From an uncultured Thermomicrobiales bacterium (GTDB taxonomy: Bacteria > Chloroflexota > Chloroflexia > Thermomicrobiales > UBA6265), in NCBI GenBank assembly GCA_902806405.1, contig CADCWL010000247.1, positions 1 through 64,000 of the forward strand: a DNA stretch of 64,000 nt, in the 5' to 3' direction. The notes under the pieces were generated by a model. It saw only the letters and a program-made list of their open reading frames with translations, did not search any database and had not been told where the DNA came from. Numbering within the stretch: the stretch's first letter is position 1; each line of letters begins with the position of its first letter. Of this stretch, positions 41,564 through 54,314 are shown piece after piece. A program made the translations under genes and the position numbers.

Positions 41564-41722
41564 GTGCGGAACGACGGCTTGGACGTCAACAGCGCCCGCG
41601 AACGCATCGGCGATATCGCCGAACGGGTTCGCCGCGACGGAGAGCGCGTCAAAGCGTCGAGGATGGCGAGACGACCTCGGCAAGCGTCTAGGCGGACGAC
41701 TCATACCGCCTCCTCATGTTGA
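41564..41722 (+). pseudogene. Possible remnant of Phd/YefM-like antitoxin
   Basis: VRNDGLDVNSARERIGDIAERVRRDGERVKASRMARRP... resembles the Phd N-terminal pattern; no partner seen. Confidence 0.25.
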
Positions 41723-41881
41723 AACCACGTCGGCGACAGCAGTTTTTGGTGATCGAAGCATCGACCGCTGCATCGGCCGATGTTTCCCTGGGGAGCGTAA
41801 GAGGAAAATCGAGATGGCCCTCACGAAAGTCCGACGTCGTACGGGCGACGGGTGAGCGCCGCGGGGTTGGCGGCGCCAGGG

Positions 41882-41914
41882 GCTGAACCCCCGGAGCCAC
41901 TCCGGGGGTTCAGC
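41882..41914. repeat. Perfect 15-bp inverted repeat
   Basis: GCTGAACCCCCGGAG-CCA-CTCCGGGGGTTCAGC. Confidence 0.85.
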
Positions 41915-42389
41915 TCGGTTGACAACCACCTGCGATTATCGGGATTTCGGATGAAGCTCCGAAGCGGAACGAGGAGTCGCCCGTCTAAAGAGAGTGGTGA
42001 CCACCGACGCAAACGACGTTGCCTTGGATCTCCTTGGTCTTCGGCGCGAGACGAGCATTGCCGGCATCACCCTTCGCCCGCGGCTTGCCGGTTCCTTCGC
42101 TCTTGCGACATTGGTCCACCACGACGGTGGAACCGAACCATGGTTGCACGAGCCCTATCTCGTGGAACGGGTCGATCTATCCGTCCAGAACATGGCACCT
42201 ACGGCACTCCAGCAAGAGGCGATGTGGACGTCCCTCCCTGATTCGCCCGTCGGCGCCGCCGTCGACGACCTCGTCACCGGTAACGACCCCCTCAAGCATG
42301 GCGCCAACGATGGCGTCGCGCTCACGCGGCCTCGTCCCTTACTCGACCCGTTGACCGATAACGAGGCCTATTGTCTTCCCACTCGTCGG

Positions 42390-42608
42390 TTATCCGGATC
42401 GGTAGATCGCCGGTCGGTAGATTCCTTCGGGGATAGGCTCCCCGACTTTTTTGGCCACCTCGAGCCAACCGGTTATCGCTATTTAGATCTCTCGAGTCCC
42501 CTCCTCCGGGGTCTCGCCGCGCGCCCACCGACCAGGAAGGTCCGGGATCTCGGCGACGCAGCGCCCATCGGCTTCGGCAAGAAGCGAGCTGATGTAGAAG
42601 TCCCGCAT
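42390..42608 (-). pseudogene. HicB-like antitoxin with in-frame TAA
   Basis: MRDFYISSLLAEADGRCVAEIPDLPGRWARGETPEEGTREI*IAITGWLEVAKKVGEPIPEGIYRPAIYRSG*; one frame, internal TAA at 42485-42483. Confidence 0.7.
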
Positions 42609-42659
42609 CGCTCGACCCTCTTTACGAAGCCCGTATCGCTCGCCAGGACAAATAAACAA

Positions 42660-42799
42660 CCGAACCTAGCCATCGTCAGCACTCCCGTCCCTGGTCGGGT
42701 GCGCCTTGACCATTTTTGATTTCCGCTCCGCGAGAATACCCCGTGACTGCCGATGACGCGGAGGAGTCGCAAGCCGAACGCTTCCACCAGCAGCAGAGC
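42660..42799 (-). pseudogene. HicA-like toxin remnant upstream of hicB remnant
   Basis: Minus frame ...LLLVEAFGLRLLRVIGSHGVFSRSG..., similar to HicA LVEAFGFRL-RVxGSHHIF, then loss of similarity. Confidence 0.45.
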
Positions 42800-42872
42800 G
42801 AAGCCCGACCAGATTGGCCAGCGCCTTTCAGGAGAAGCCCCCGCTGCTCCGCCATCTCCCGCACCCGACCTT

Positions 42873-45158
<2,286 letters not shown>

Positions 45159-45642
45159 GGAGATCCTGTCTGCGACGGAGACCGCCGCGGCTGGGGAGTC
45201 GCTCGTGGCTCGGATGCGGGGATGGAGGTGCGGGGGTGACCTTCCTTAAGAGCAACCATAACGACGGCTCCGACGGGTGTCAAGCAGTGGCAGGCGTCGA
45301 AGGCACCTAGCCCCCCGGCCCGTCCCTATCACCAGGAAGGGGCAGTCACAGGGTGGACGGTGTCGGGTGGACTTCTCCACCCCGGCAGGACGACCGTCGT
45401 CGCTCCTGGTCGTGGATCCGGAAAGGGTAGCGTTACCCTACGTCCCGCATCCGGAACGGGGCTGTTTAGACCGCCCTCAATGTGAAGCTCCCGGCCCCTG
45501 GACCAAGACCCGCGAGGGGGGCCGCATACGGTCGGCCCCGAGACTAGGAAGGAATTTGCCCGGCTTGCGGTGGGGCATGGACGGGCTGGTGGCACGGAGC
45601 GGTGCTCGAGGGGGAACGATCCGGACCACCACGCGTCCCCGA

Positions 45643-45674
45643 CGATCGACGTTTCAACCGATCGACGTTTCAAC
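45643..45674. repeat. Perfect 16-bp tandem duplication spanning the dprA stop codon
   Basis: CGATCGACGTTTCAAC x2. Confidence 0.85.
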
Positions 45675-46788
45675 TTCGCGTGTAGTGCTGGGCCCCTGCA
45701 TCCCGCACCAGGCCCTTCAGCTCCATCGTCAGTAGCAAACCCCCGATCTCGTGGATCGGCCGGTCCGCCGCCGCCGCCAACTCGTCGATGTGCTGCGGTT
45801 CGGCGCCGAGCAGCGCCATCAAGCGCCGTTCGTCCTCGTCCAACGGCAGCGCCTGCTGGACGGCGGCCGGCTCCTTGCCGCCGAGCAGGGCGAGCTCCTG
45901 CAGCACGTCGTCGGCCCCGGTGACGACGCGGGCGCCCTCTCGCAGCAACTTGTGGCAGCCGGCGCTAGCCGGGGAGAGAACTGAGCCGGGGACGGCGAAG
46001 ACATCCCGCCCCTGGTCGGCGGCGAAATCGACCGTTATCAAGGCGCCGGAGCGGAGGGGCGCCTCGACGACAACGACCCCGCGGGAGAGGCCGGAGATAA
46101 GCCGGTTCCGAGCCGGGAAGTTCGGCGCGTCCGGCTTGCGCCCCGGTGGGTAGTCGGCGAGGACGGCGCCTTGCCCGGCGACGCGGCCGGCGAGGTCGGC
46201 GTGCTCCGGCGGGTAGACCACGTCCGGCCCCGAGCCGAGGACCGCGATCGTGCGTCCGCCCGCGGCCAACGCCGCGCGGTGGGCGACGGCGTCGATGCCG
46301 CGCGCCAGGCCGGAGACGATCGTGACACCGGCCGCCGCCAGGTCACCGGCCAGCCGTTGCGTAACATCCCGCCCGTAAGGGGTGAGGCTTCGCGTGCCGA
46401 CGATGGCGACGGCGACGTCGTCCTGCGGCAGCAGCCCTCCCCGCAGATAGAGGACGGGCGGCGGCACCGGGATCTCGGCCAGGCGCCAGGGGTAGGTTGG
46501 GTCGGCGAGGGTGAGGACCGAGATGCCGGCTCGTGCGATCCGCGCCATCTCGGCGTCGAGCGAGAGTTCGCTGCGGGTCCTGACGAGGCTGGCGACGGCG
46601 CGCTCGTCGAGCACCCGCCGCAGCTCGTGGGGCGGGGCAGTCCACGCCTGGTCGAGGCCGCCGAAGTGGCGCATCAGCCGGTCGATCCGGGCGGGGCCGA
46701 CGAAGGGGACGCGGCCGAACCCGACCCAGTACTTGGCGCTCTCCTGAACGGCACCGGGCACGCGGCGTTCCTCGTCGTTGTCGTCCAC
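45670..46788 (-). CDS. dprA: DNA processing protein DprA
   Basis: VAIVGTRSLTPYGRDVTQRLAGDLAAAGVTIVSGLARGIDAVAHRAAL; FPARNRLISGLSRGVVVVEA. Confidence 0.95.
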   Translation of the reverse strand: MDDNDEERRVPGAVQESAKYWVGFGRVPFVGPARIDRLMRHFGGLDQAWTAPPHELRRVLDERAVASLVRTRSELSLDAEMARIARAGISVLTLADPTYPWRLAEIPVPPPVLYLRGGLLPQDDVAVAIVGTRSLTPYGRDVTQRLAGDLAAAGVTIVSGLARGIDAVAHRAALAAGGRTIAVLGSGPDVVYPPEHADLAGRVAGQGAVLADYPPGRKPDAPNFPARNRLISGLSRGVVVVEAPLRSGALITVDFAADQGRDVFAVPGSVLSPASAGCHKLLREGARVVTGADDVLQELALLGGKEPAAVQQALPLDEDERRLMALLGAEPQHIDELAAAADRPIHEIGGLLLTMELKGLVRDAGAQHYTRS

Positions 46789-47117
46789 AGCCGGGGCGGA
46801 AGGCGTCGGGGAAGGAGAGCAGGGTGCGCTGGTGGCGACGGCCTCGATCGTTCCGGGGAATCGGTCGAGCGGCGATCGGTGGCGACGCAGCCGCTCAGCA
46901 AGAAACGGTCTTGGTGATCCCGTACCCTGCACCAATCGAGGTTGGCCCGGCCGCATCATAGCAGCAGGCCGCGCCGACCCCGGCCCGGCGGATCGATTAA
47001 CTGCCTCCGGGACGACGATACGCACCACGTCCGGGCCGTGCCTGGGGGCGACTGGCGTCGGGTCGTCGTAGACTTTCACCTTCGGCCGAGCAGCACGCCC
47101 CGAGAGAGAGCCAGGCG

Positions 47118-47678
47118 ATGACGACAGCAGCGCCGGTGCCGGATTTGGTGACGACGACGTACCTGCACATCGTGGGACGGCAGGGTTTTCGGCCCGCGTT
47201 CGTTGCCGATCCCGACCTTGCGGTGCTGCACTCCCGGTTGCCCTCCGTCCCCTTCTATCGCTTCCTGTATGCCGCCGTCGGCGGCGGATACCGGTGGGTC
47301 GACCGGCTCGCCTGGTCGGACGCGGATCTGGAGGCGTACCTGGCGCGGCCCGCGGTGACGCTGCTCGTGCTCTACCTGGAGGGAACTCCGGTTGGATACG
47401 TCGAGCTTGATCGGGGACCGCACGAAGCCGAAGCGGGAACCCAAATCGCCTACTTCGGTCTCGTCCCGGCCGTACATGGACGCGGTCTCGGCAAGCACCT
47501 CCTCTCGGTCGGGGTGAACAGGGCGTTCGGCGAGGGGGCCGAGCGGGTCTGGGTCCACACCTGTACGGAGGACGGACCCTACGCGCTGGCGAACTATCGG
47601 GGGCGTGGATTTGTGCCGTACAGGACGGTGGTCGACGAGGGACCGCCCACCGGCGACTCCAACCCATACCGGGCGTGA
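47118..47678 (+). CDS. GNAT family N-acetyltransferase
   Basis: PVGYVELDRGPHEAEAGTQIAYFGLVPAVHGRGLGKHLL. Confidence 0.85.
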   Translation: MTTAAPVPDLVTTTYLHIVGRQGFRPAFVADPDLAVLHSRLPSVPFYRFLYAAVGGGYRWVDRLAWSDADLEAYLARPAVTLLVLYLEGTPVGYVELDRGPHEAEAGTQIAYFGLVPAVHGRGLGKHLLSVGVNRAFGEGAERVWVHTCTEDGPYALANYRGRGFVPYRTVVDEGPPTGDSNPYRA

Positions 47679-48726
47679 CGGCGGGCGCTGGCGTCCGGGC
47701 GAAGCCGCCGGGACGTCAACCCCAGCCAGGACCGGCCCGGGCCTAAACGGGCATCCTCGCCATCCATCCGCGCGTCGGCCACCCGCAGTTCTCGCCCGCG
47801 AAGGCGAGGATTGCATGCGGGGAGCACGTCGGCCGCACGGCCGAGGGCCTTCCCGCTCCCACCAACCCCGGCGAATGTCGCCGGCCTCTCAAAGATCAGC
47901 CAGCTGATCGTCGGCGCATTCGCGAAGCAAGGCCCCTTCGCCACCACCGAAAGAGCCTCGGAGGTGGTAATCGACCTCGCACCGCGGCAGCGGCTTCCCA
48001 TTGTCCATCGCTTCTCCGTCTAACCCGGCGCCAAAGCGAGCGGGAGAGCACCTCACACGGCACTCCGCCCGGCTGGCGCCATCCGGTCCGCCCGAACGAC
48101 TCCCACCCACACAGAGTTATGCCAGGTGGATCAACCGGCGGGGCGCGAGACGGCGGACGAACCGCGACACCTCGCCCCATCGTACAAAGGGGGTGGGAGC
48201 CGGACGGTCTGCTGCCGCACCGCAACCGGTCCCGCGCCGGAGGCGCCGGCGGCGGCTTGGCCCCGGTCGTCATCGTTGTCCAACGCCGATGCAGCAGAGC
48301 TAGCGGCCTACCTGCCGAAGCGGGCGACGAGGCATGCTCCCGACATCCCCTCGTCAGCGAGCGGCGGGCGATAGACCGGGTCGGTGGTGTCCACTCGAGG
48401 ACGTCGCGGCGCTAACGTTCGACATCCGGCCTCTACCCACTGCTGCCTACTGAGCGACCTCGGCACCGCTCGTCGGTTCGATGCGGCCGATCAAACGGGC
48501 TTCGACCAGGAGGTCGATCGGGAAGTCGGTCATCGGTCAGAAACTCGCCGCGGGCACCACGGATTCCGGATCGCTGCAGGTCGTAACCGGCGGCGCCCGT
48601 GGATCAGTCACACCAGCGGAATGGGAGGGCCGGAGACCGCCGACGCGGCATCCCGCGGTCCTGCAGCGACGTACCTCCGCGCGACCGGGCCTCAACGCCG
48701 CTCAAGAACCGGGATGGTGTGCAAAA

Positions 48727-48762
48727 AGCGGCGGCAGACGGGCCTACCCGTCCGCCGCCGCT
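48727..48762 (-). terminator. Rho-independent terminator of GlsB/YeaQ-like gene
   Basis: Minus strand AGCGGCGGCGGACGGGTAGGCCCGTCTGCCGCCGCT hairpin followed by TTTTTG. Confidence 0.75.
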
Positions 48763-48792
48763 ATTCCGATTCGATTGGCACGCAGCCGGTTG

Positions 48793-49053
48793 CTAGATGC
48801 GGGAGCCGGTTCCCGTCTTCCGCAGCGCAAAGAGAACGCCTACCGAGCCGATGATGGCGACGATCAGCGAACCAATGAAGTTGTTCGCGCCGGATCCGAA
48901 GATGACCCGCATCAGAAAACCGCCCAAGATGCCGCCGAGGATGCCGACGATGACGGCGCCGACGGCGCCGCCCGGCGTCCGACCCGGCACGATCAGGCTG
49001 GCCACGCCACCGGCGATGGCACCGACGATCAGCCAACCGATAATGGTGCCCAT
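48793..49053 (-). CDS. GlsB/YeaQ/YmgE family stress-response membrane protein
   Basis: MGTIIGWLIVGAIAGGVASLIVPGRTPGGAVGAVIVGILGGILGGFL. Confidence 0.9.
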   Translation of the reverse strand: MGTIIGWLIVGAIAGGVASLIVPGRTPGGAVGAVIVGILGGILGGFLMRVIFGSGANNFIGSLIVAIIGSVGVLFALRKTGTGSRI

Positions 49054-49285
49054 GCTGTTCTCCCGGCGCGTCTCGCGCCCGTCTCGTCGCGTCTCGCCCC
49101 CGAGACACCGTCGGCGCGCGAGGACGTCGCGTAGCGCCGGCTGCACCGCAGAAGCAACCGCCGTGCCACGCGCTGTGCCGCCCGCCACTCGATCTCCTCG
49201 GCCCGCCGAACCCAGACCGAAACAACGATCGCGCCGATTTGGGCACCACGCCCAAGGTATCCCCGTTGCGTGCCCAGCGAACCTG

Positions 49286-49314
49286 TTGAGGCATAGTAGT
49301 CGTTGTGGTATGCT
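49286..49314 (+). promoter_or_regulatory. Putative promoter upstream of the ABC ATPase pair
   Basis: TTGAGG - 17 nt - TATGCT. Confidence 0.4.
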
Positions 49315-49569
49315 CCGCGAACAGCGGACAGACAAAAGCGATATCGGTACGGAAACGAGGCGTTGGAAGGGTCGGCCATACCGGTCACCGTTCCGCCGGT
49401 TTTCCGGTTACGATGCGAGTGATGCGCTCACCATTCGCACCGTCGATGCGGGTGTACCGGTTGGCACATCGCGCTACCGCGGTTCGGTGTCGAGCCGCCG
49501 CCGGAGACCGAGGCGCCAGCGTAGCCAAGCGCAGCCGGTCGAAGCCACGCGAAGCCAAGAGGAGCGAGG

Positions 49570-50778
49570 ATGGCCGTTCAGCCTCGGGAGCAGCTTCGGG
49601 AGCGGCAGGCGAGCCGCGCCGACCACGTCGCCGGTGACGGCAGCGCCTTGCTTGAGGTGAAGGGGCTCAAGACCCAGTTCTTCACCCAGGACGGCGTGGT
49701 TAAGGCGGTCGACGATGTCTCCTTCTACGTGATGCCGGGCGAGACCCTCGGGGTCGTCGGCGAGTCCGGCTCTGGCAAGAGCATGACCGGGCTCTCGATC
49801 ATGCGTCTGATCCCGAACCCGCCGGGCAAGATCGTTGCCGGCGAGGTCATGTTCAACGGCAAAGACGTCCTGCTGATGTCGGACGATCAGGTCCGCTCGA
49901 TCCGCGGCAACGACATCGCGATGATCTTCCAGGACCCGATGACCTCGCTCAACCCGGTCCTGACGATCAACCGCCAGATCGGCGAAGCGCTCGAACTCCA
50001 TATGGGGATGAACAGGAAGCAGGCGCGCGCCCGGACCATCGAGCTGCTTCAGATGGTCGGCATCCCCAATGCCGACGAGCGGGTCGACCAGTACCCGCAC
50101 CAGTTCTCCGGCGGCATGCGTCAGCGCGTGATGATCGCGATGGCCCTCTCCTGCAACCCGAAGCTGCTCATCGCGGACGAGCCGACGACGGCGCTCGACG
50201 TCACAATCCAGGCCCAGATCCTGGACCTCATGCGGGTTCTTCAGGTGGAGCGGGACACCGGCGTGATCCTCGTCACCCACTCGATGGGTGTCGTCGCCGG
50301 GATGGCCGACCGGATCCAGGTCATGTATGCCGGGCACATCGTGGAGACCGCCTCGACGGAGGAGATCTTCGCCAACCCCCGGCACCCCTACACGGTCGGC
50401 CTGATGAAATCGATCCCGCGGCTCGACGCGGCCCGTAAGGAAAAGCTCGAGCCGATCCGAGGCCTCCCGCCCGATCTCATCGACCTGCCGGACATGTGCC
50501 CGTTCGTGCCCCGCTGCAACTATGCGCGGGAGAAGTGCGAGCAGAAGCTCCCGCCGCTGCTCAAAGTCGCCGAGGGGCACTATTCGGCCTGCTGGTTCTG
50601 GGAAGAGGTCAACATCAACGACGATCGAGACGCCGTCGCCGCCGCGCTCGGCAACCCGCTGGCGTCCGGCACCCAGGACCTCGACTCGGCGGCCGTCCTC
50701 CCCGGCGCGGGCGTCGCCGACCCCGGCGCGCCCGGCAGCCCGAGCGCCGCGCCCGACCCGAGCACGAGAACGATCTAG
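49570..50778 (+). CDS. Oligopeptide ABC transporter ATP-binding protein, DppD-like
   Basis: Walker [12 protein letters not shown], signature [14 protein letters not shown], Walker [13 protein letters not shown]; cysteine-rich oligo_HPY C-terminus. Confidence 0.94.
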   Translation: MAVQPREQLRERQASRADHVAGDGSALLEVKGLKTQFFTQDGVVKAVDDVSFYVMPGETLGVVGESGSGKSMTGLSIMRLIPNPPGKIVAGEVMFNGKDVLLMSDDQVRSIRGNDIAMIFQDPMTSLNPVLTINRQIGEALELHMGMNRKQARARTIELLQMVGIPNADERVDQYPHQFSGGMRQRVMIAMALSCNPKLLIADEPTTALDVTIQAQILDLMRVLQVERDTGVILVTHSMGVVAGMADRIQVMYAGHIVETASTEEIFANPRHPYTVGLMKSIPRLDAARKEKLEPIRGLPPDLIDLPDMCPFVPRCNYAREKCEQKLPPLLKVAEGHYSACWFWEEVNINDDRDAVAAALGNPLASGTQDLDSAAVLPGAGVADPGAPGSPSAAPDPSTRTI

Positions 50779-50838
50779 AGAGACGCACGCCAGCCGCAAG
50801 CGGTGAACGGCGGCCCGGAAAACCAGGAGACAGGTGCG

Positions 50839-51972
50839 ATGCAGCAGTCCCCCGCTTCGGCGCCGAGCGCGCCGACCACCGCCAGCACCGTGACCGACCG
50901 CCGGGTCCAGCCGATGCCGGCGCCCAACGGGTCGGGCAACGGCCATGCCGAGTCGCTCCTCTCCGTCAACAACCTGGTGATGCACTTCCCGCTGACGCGG
51001 GGGATCATCTTCCAGCGCAAGGTCGGCGCGGTCCAGGCGGTCGACGGCGTCTCCTTCAACGTGAAGCGGGGCGAGACGCTCGGCCTCGTCGGCGAGTCGG
51101 GCTGCGGCAAGTCGACGACCGGCCGCGCGATCCTCCAGCTCTATAAGCCGACCGGAGGTGAGGTTGTCTTTCAAGGGAAGGACCTGACCAAGCTCGACGG
51201 CGGCAGCATGCGCCGAATGCGGCGCCACCTCCAGATGATCTTCCAGGACCCCTACGCCTCGCTCAACCCGCGGATGACGGTCGGCAACATCGTCTCGGAG
51301 CCGATGCAGATCCACAAGCTCGTGCCGAAGGGGGAGCGGACGCGGCGGGTCCAGGAGCTGTTGGAGACGGTCGGGCTCAACCCCTACTTCGCCAACCGGT
51401 ATCCCCACGAGTTCTCGGGTGGCCAGCGGCAGCGGATCGGGATCGCCCGCGCCCTGGCGGCCAACCCCGATTTCATCGTGGCCGACGAGCCGGTCTCCGC
51501 GCTCGACGTCTCGATCCAGGCCCAGATCGTCAACCTGCTGGAGGACCTTCAGGAGAAGTTCGGACTCACCTACCTCTTCATCGCCCACGACCTCTCGGTC
51601 GTCAAGCACATCTCCGACCGGGTCGCCGTGATGTACCTCGGCAAGATCGTCGAGATGGCGGACCGCAACGAGCTCTACGCCGACCCGCTCCACCCCTACA
51701 CGAAGGCGCTCCTCTCAGCGGTGCCGATCCCCGACCCCGTCATCGAGAAGCGACGAGAGCGGATCATCCTCTCCGGCGACGTGCCGAGCCCGATCAACCC
51801 GCCCTCCGGCTGCCACTTCCATACCCGTTGTCCCTACGCGATGGAGGTCTGCCGCCAGGTCGACCCAATTTTTGCCGACCAGGGCAACGGCCACCACGTC
51901 GCCTGCCACCTCTACCCTGGCTCCGGCGCGGAGCAGGCGACCGGCGGCGCGGCAGCGTTCCGGGCGATCTAG
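50839..51972 (+). CDS. Oligopeptide ABC transporter ATP-binding protein, DppF-like
   Basis: [43 protein letters not shown] after AGGAGACAGGTGCG. Confidence 0.94.
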   Translation: MQQSPASAPSAPTTASTVTDRRVQPMPAPNGSGNGHAESLLSVNNLVMHFPLTRGIIFQRKVGAVQAVDGVSFNVKRGETLGLVGESGCGKSTTGRAILQLYKPTGGEVVFQGKDLTKLDGGSMRRMRRHLQMIFQDPYASLNPRMTVGNIVSEPMQIHKLVPKGERTRRVQELLETVGLNPYFANRYPHEFSGGQRQRIGIARALAANPDFIVADEPVSALDVSIQAQIVNLLEDLQEKFGLTYLFIAHDLSVVKHISDRVAVMYLGKIVEMADRNELYADPLHPYTKALLSAVPIPDPVIEKRRERIILSGDVPSPINPPSGCHFHTRCPYAMEVCRQVDPIFADQGNGHHVACHLYPGSGAEQATGGAAAFRAI

Positions 51973-52014
51973 GGAGACGGAGAGACAGCGCGAGAGAGCG
52001 GGTCATTCAGCGCC

Positions 52015-52686
52015 ATGTTCGGTTTTGGTCTCCGAGAGCCGGAGCAAATCCTCTACATCCTCGTCTCATTTGTCGTGGCGACCACGATCCACGAGTTCAT
52101 GCACGCCTGGTCCGCCTGGTATCTGGGCGACGACACGGCACAGCGCCTCGGTCGCATCACGCTCAACCCGGCGATGCACTTCGACCCGTTCGGCTTCTTC
52201 GGCATGGTCTTGATCGCGATGGGGATCCCGGCGATCGGCTGGGGCAAGCCGGTTCCGGTCAACCCGAACCGCCTGCGTGGCCAGCTCCGCGGACGGCGAC
52301 TGGGGATGGCAATGGTCGCCTTCGCCGGGCCGCTCTCGAACGTAGTTCAAGCCGCGGCCGTCGCGCTCCCGTTTTGGCTTGCCGGCGGCTCGCTCGCTAA
52401 CCCACAGCTCCAGGAGTTCCTCGGAACATTCATTTACGTCAATCTGCTCCTTGCCGCGTTCAACATGATCCCGGTACCGCCGCTCGACGGCAGCCGCATC
52501 CTCTTCGGCTTCCTCCCCAACTTCTGGCAGCCGTTCCTCCTGCCGCTGGAGCGGTACGGGATCGGCGTCCTCTTCGTGCTCGCGATTTTCGGCCGCCAGT
52601 TCGGCGGCGGATCGATCCTCTCCGCCATGTATGCGCCGGTCTTCGACCTGCTCGCGCGGGTGCTGACGAACAACTTCGCGTTCTGA
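52015..52686 (+). CDS. Site-2 protease family (M50) membrane metallopeptidase
   Basis: TTIHEFMHAWSAWYLGD; FNMIPVPPLDGSRI. Confidence 0.9.
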   Translation: MFGFGLREPEQILYILVSFVVATTIHEFMHAWSAWYLGDDTAQRLGRITLNPAMHFDPFGFFGMVLIAMGIPAIGWGKPVPVNPNRLRGQLRGRRLGMAMVAFAGPLSNVVQAAAVALPFWLAGGSLANPQLQEFLGTFIYVNLLLAAFNMIPVPPLDGSRILFGFLPNFWQPFLLPLERYGIGVLFVLAIFGRQFGGGSILSAMYAPVFDLLARVLTNNFAF

Positions 52687-52691
52687 TTTGC

Positions 52692-53222
52692 GTGCCTGAG
52701 TTCGCCACGGGAGCCGTCGGGACCCGTATTCGCCAGGGCCTCGGCGCGCTTCGCCCCCGGTTGCCCGAGGATCGGCAAGCGATCCTCGCCAAGTTCCTGT
52801 CGCCCGCCCAAGCGGCGGCGTTCAGGGCCCTCCCCGTCCACGATCAGGCCCACCTGTGCCGAGTGCACCGCTCCCTCCTTAGCGGCGGGGTAGTCGACCG
52901 TGACCTGCTGACGGCGGCGCTCCTCCACGATCTCGGCAAAGCGACCGCATCCGGCCGCGTCCGGCTCCCGGATCGGGTCGTCCGCGTCCTCCTCGCACGC
53001 CTGACCCCCGGCGTCCTGCGCCGACTCGCCCGCCTCCCCGCGCCTCCCTGGCGGCGCGGCATCGCCCTCGCAGTCCACCACCCCGCGGTCGGGGCTGCAC
53101 GTGCCGCGGCGCTCGGCTGCTCCCCCCGCGCCTGTTGGCTGATCGCCCACCATGAGGACCCGTCGGCAATGGACGATCCGGATCTGGCGCGCCTCGCCGC
53201 CGCCGACGCGGCTTGCCCGTAA
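52692..53222 (+). CDS. HD-domain protein
   Basis: LLTAALLHDLGKATASGRV ... IALAVHHPAVG...LIAHHEDP. Confidence 0.8.
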   Translation: MPEFATGAVGTRIRQGLGALRPRLPEDRQAILAKFLSPAQAAAFRALPVHDQAHLCRVHRSLLSGGVVDRDLLTAALLHDLGKATASGRVRLPDRVVRVLLARLTPGVLRRLARLPAPPWRRGIALAVHHPAVGAARAAALGCSPRACWLIAHHEDPSAMDDPDLARLAAADAACP

Positions 53223-53465
53223 CGACGCCGGCTCCGTCCTCGCGGTCGCCGCCTCCATTCTCGGCGTGGTCGCCTTCTTGGTCGCCGTCGAAGAGAAGAC
53301 CGCTATGCCATGCCGGGGCCTTGCAGGGCCACGAGGTGCGGCGCACGGCCACGGATGGCCCTGCGATAGGCGTCTCGTTGCGCTCGCCGCGGGGTGGCAC
53401 CGCACCCTCCGCCACGGCGGCGCCCACCTGCCCGTACCTCCCCGATGCCGTAGACTGTACGGACT

Positions 53466-54272
53466 GTGAGCGTGACCACGATCTCGGATCGAACCGCCCT
53501 CGGCGGCTACCAACTGCGCCTGCCTACCTTCGAGGGGCCGCTCGACGTGCTCATCCGGCTCATCGAGCGCGACCAACTCGCGGTCACCGACGTCTCGCTC
53601 GTCGCCGTCACCGACCAGTTCCTGGCGTACCTGGCGGGGATGGACAAGGCCGCCGGGGCAGGCGGGGCGGCGGCGGCCACAGTCGCCGAATTTGCGGCGG
53701 TCGGCAGCCGATTGGTCCTCCTCAAATCGCGCTCAATCCTACCGAGGCCGCCGCGCCCGGAGCCGGATGAGGAGCCGGAGGATTTGGTCCGTCAGCTCGT
53801 CGCCTACCGCACCATGCGGGAGGCGGCGAAACTCCTGGGGGAGCGGGACCGAATGTCGGTCGGAGCCTTCGCCCGCGGCAATAGCGTAGCCCTGCCGGAT
53901 GCCCCGCCACTCCGCCTCGCGCCGGGTCGCCCGGTCGCGCTGGCGCGGGCCGTCCGCCGTCGGCTGACCGTCGTGCCGTCCCCCCGCTCGGTCGTCGCCG
54001 TGCGGCCCACCGTGACGCTGCGCGAGATGACCGAGCGCCTCCTCGTCGCCCTCAGCGGGCAGCGGGAGCTACCCTTCGGACGCCTCCGGGCGGAATGCGA
54101 CGATCGGCGGGAGGTGCTCGTCGCCTTCCTCGCCGTGCTCGTCCTGGTTCGCCGCCGGGTGGTGACGGCCGAACAGGCGGAGCTGTTCGGGGAGATCACG
54201 CTCCGCCGCGCGGCCCCCCCGGTCAGCCAGGCACCGGTCCCAACCCTCACACCGGATGGGATCGACGGATGA
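53466..54272 (+). CDS. scpA: Segregation and condensation protein A
   Basis: YQLRLPTFEGPLDVLIRLIERDQLAVTDVSLVAVTDQFLAYL. Confidence 0.93.
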   Translation: MSVTTISDRTALGGYQLRLPTFEGPLDVLIRLIERDQLAVTDVSLVAVTDQFLAYLAGMDKAAGAGGAAAATVAEFAAVGSRLVLLKSRSILPRPPRPEPDEEPEDLVRQLVAYRTMREAAKLLGERDRMSVGAFARGNSVALPDAPPLRLAPGRPVALARAVRRRLTVVPSPRSVVAVRPTVTLREMTERLLVALSGQRELPFGRLRAECDDRREVLVAFLAVLVLVRRRVVTAEQAELFGEITLRRAAPPVSQAPVPTLTPDGIDG

Positions 54273-54314
54273 CCACTCCGCGCGTCCTCGCGAACTGTGG
54301 GGAGCGGCGCCGCC

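Noticed and set aside
41994-42719. 241-aa plus-strand ORF between hslV and topA
   Set aside because: Its 3' half is antisense to the hicA/hicB remnants and no domain is recognisable; likely chance ORF
47076-47816. 246-aa minus-strand ORF overlapping the GNAT gene
   Set aside because: GNAT motifs on the plus strand are convincing; the minus ORF looks like reversed coding sequence
48770-48800. TGGCACG...TTGC resembling a -24/-12 sigma-54 promoter
   Set aside because: GG-GC spacing is 3 nt too long and it lies at the 3' end of a gene
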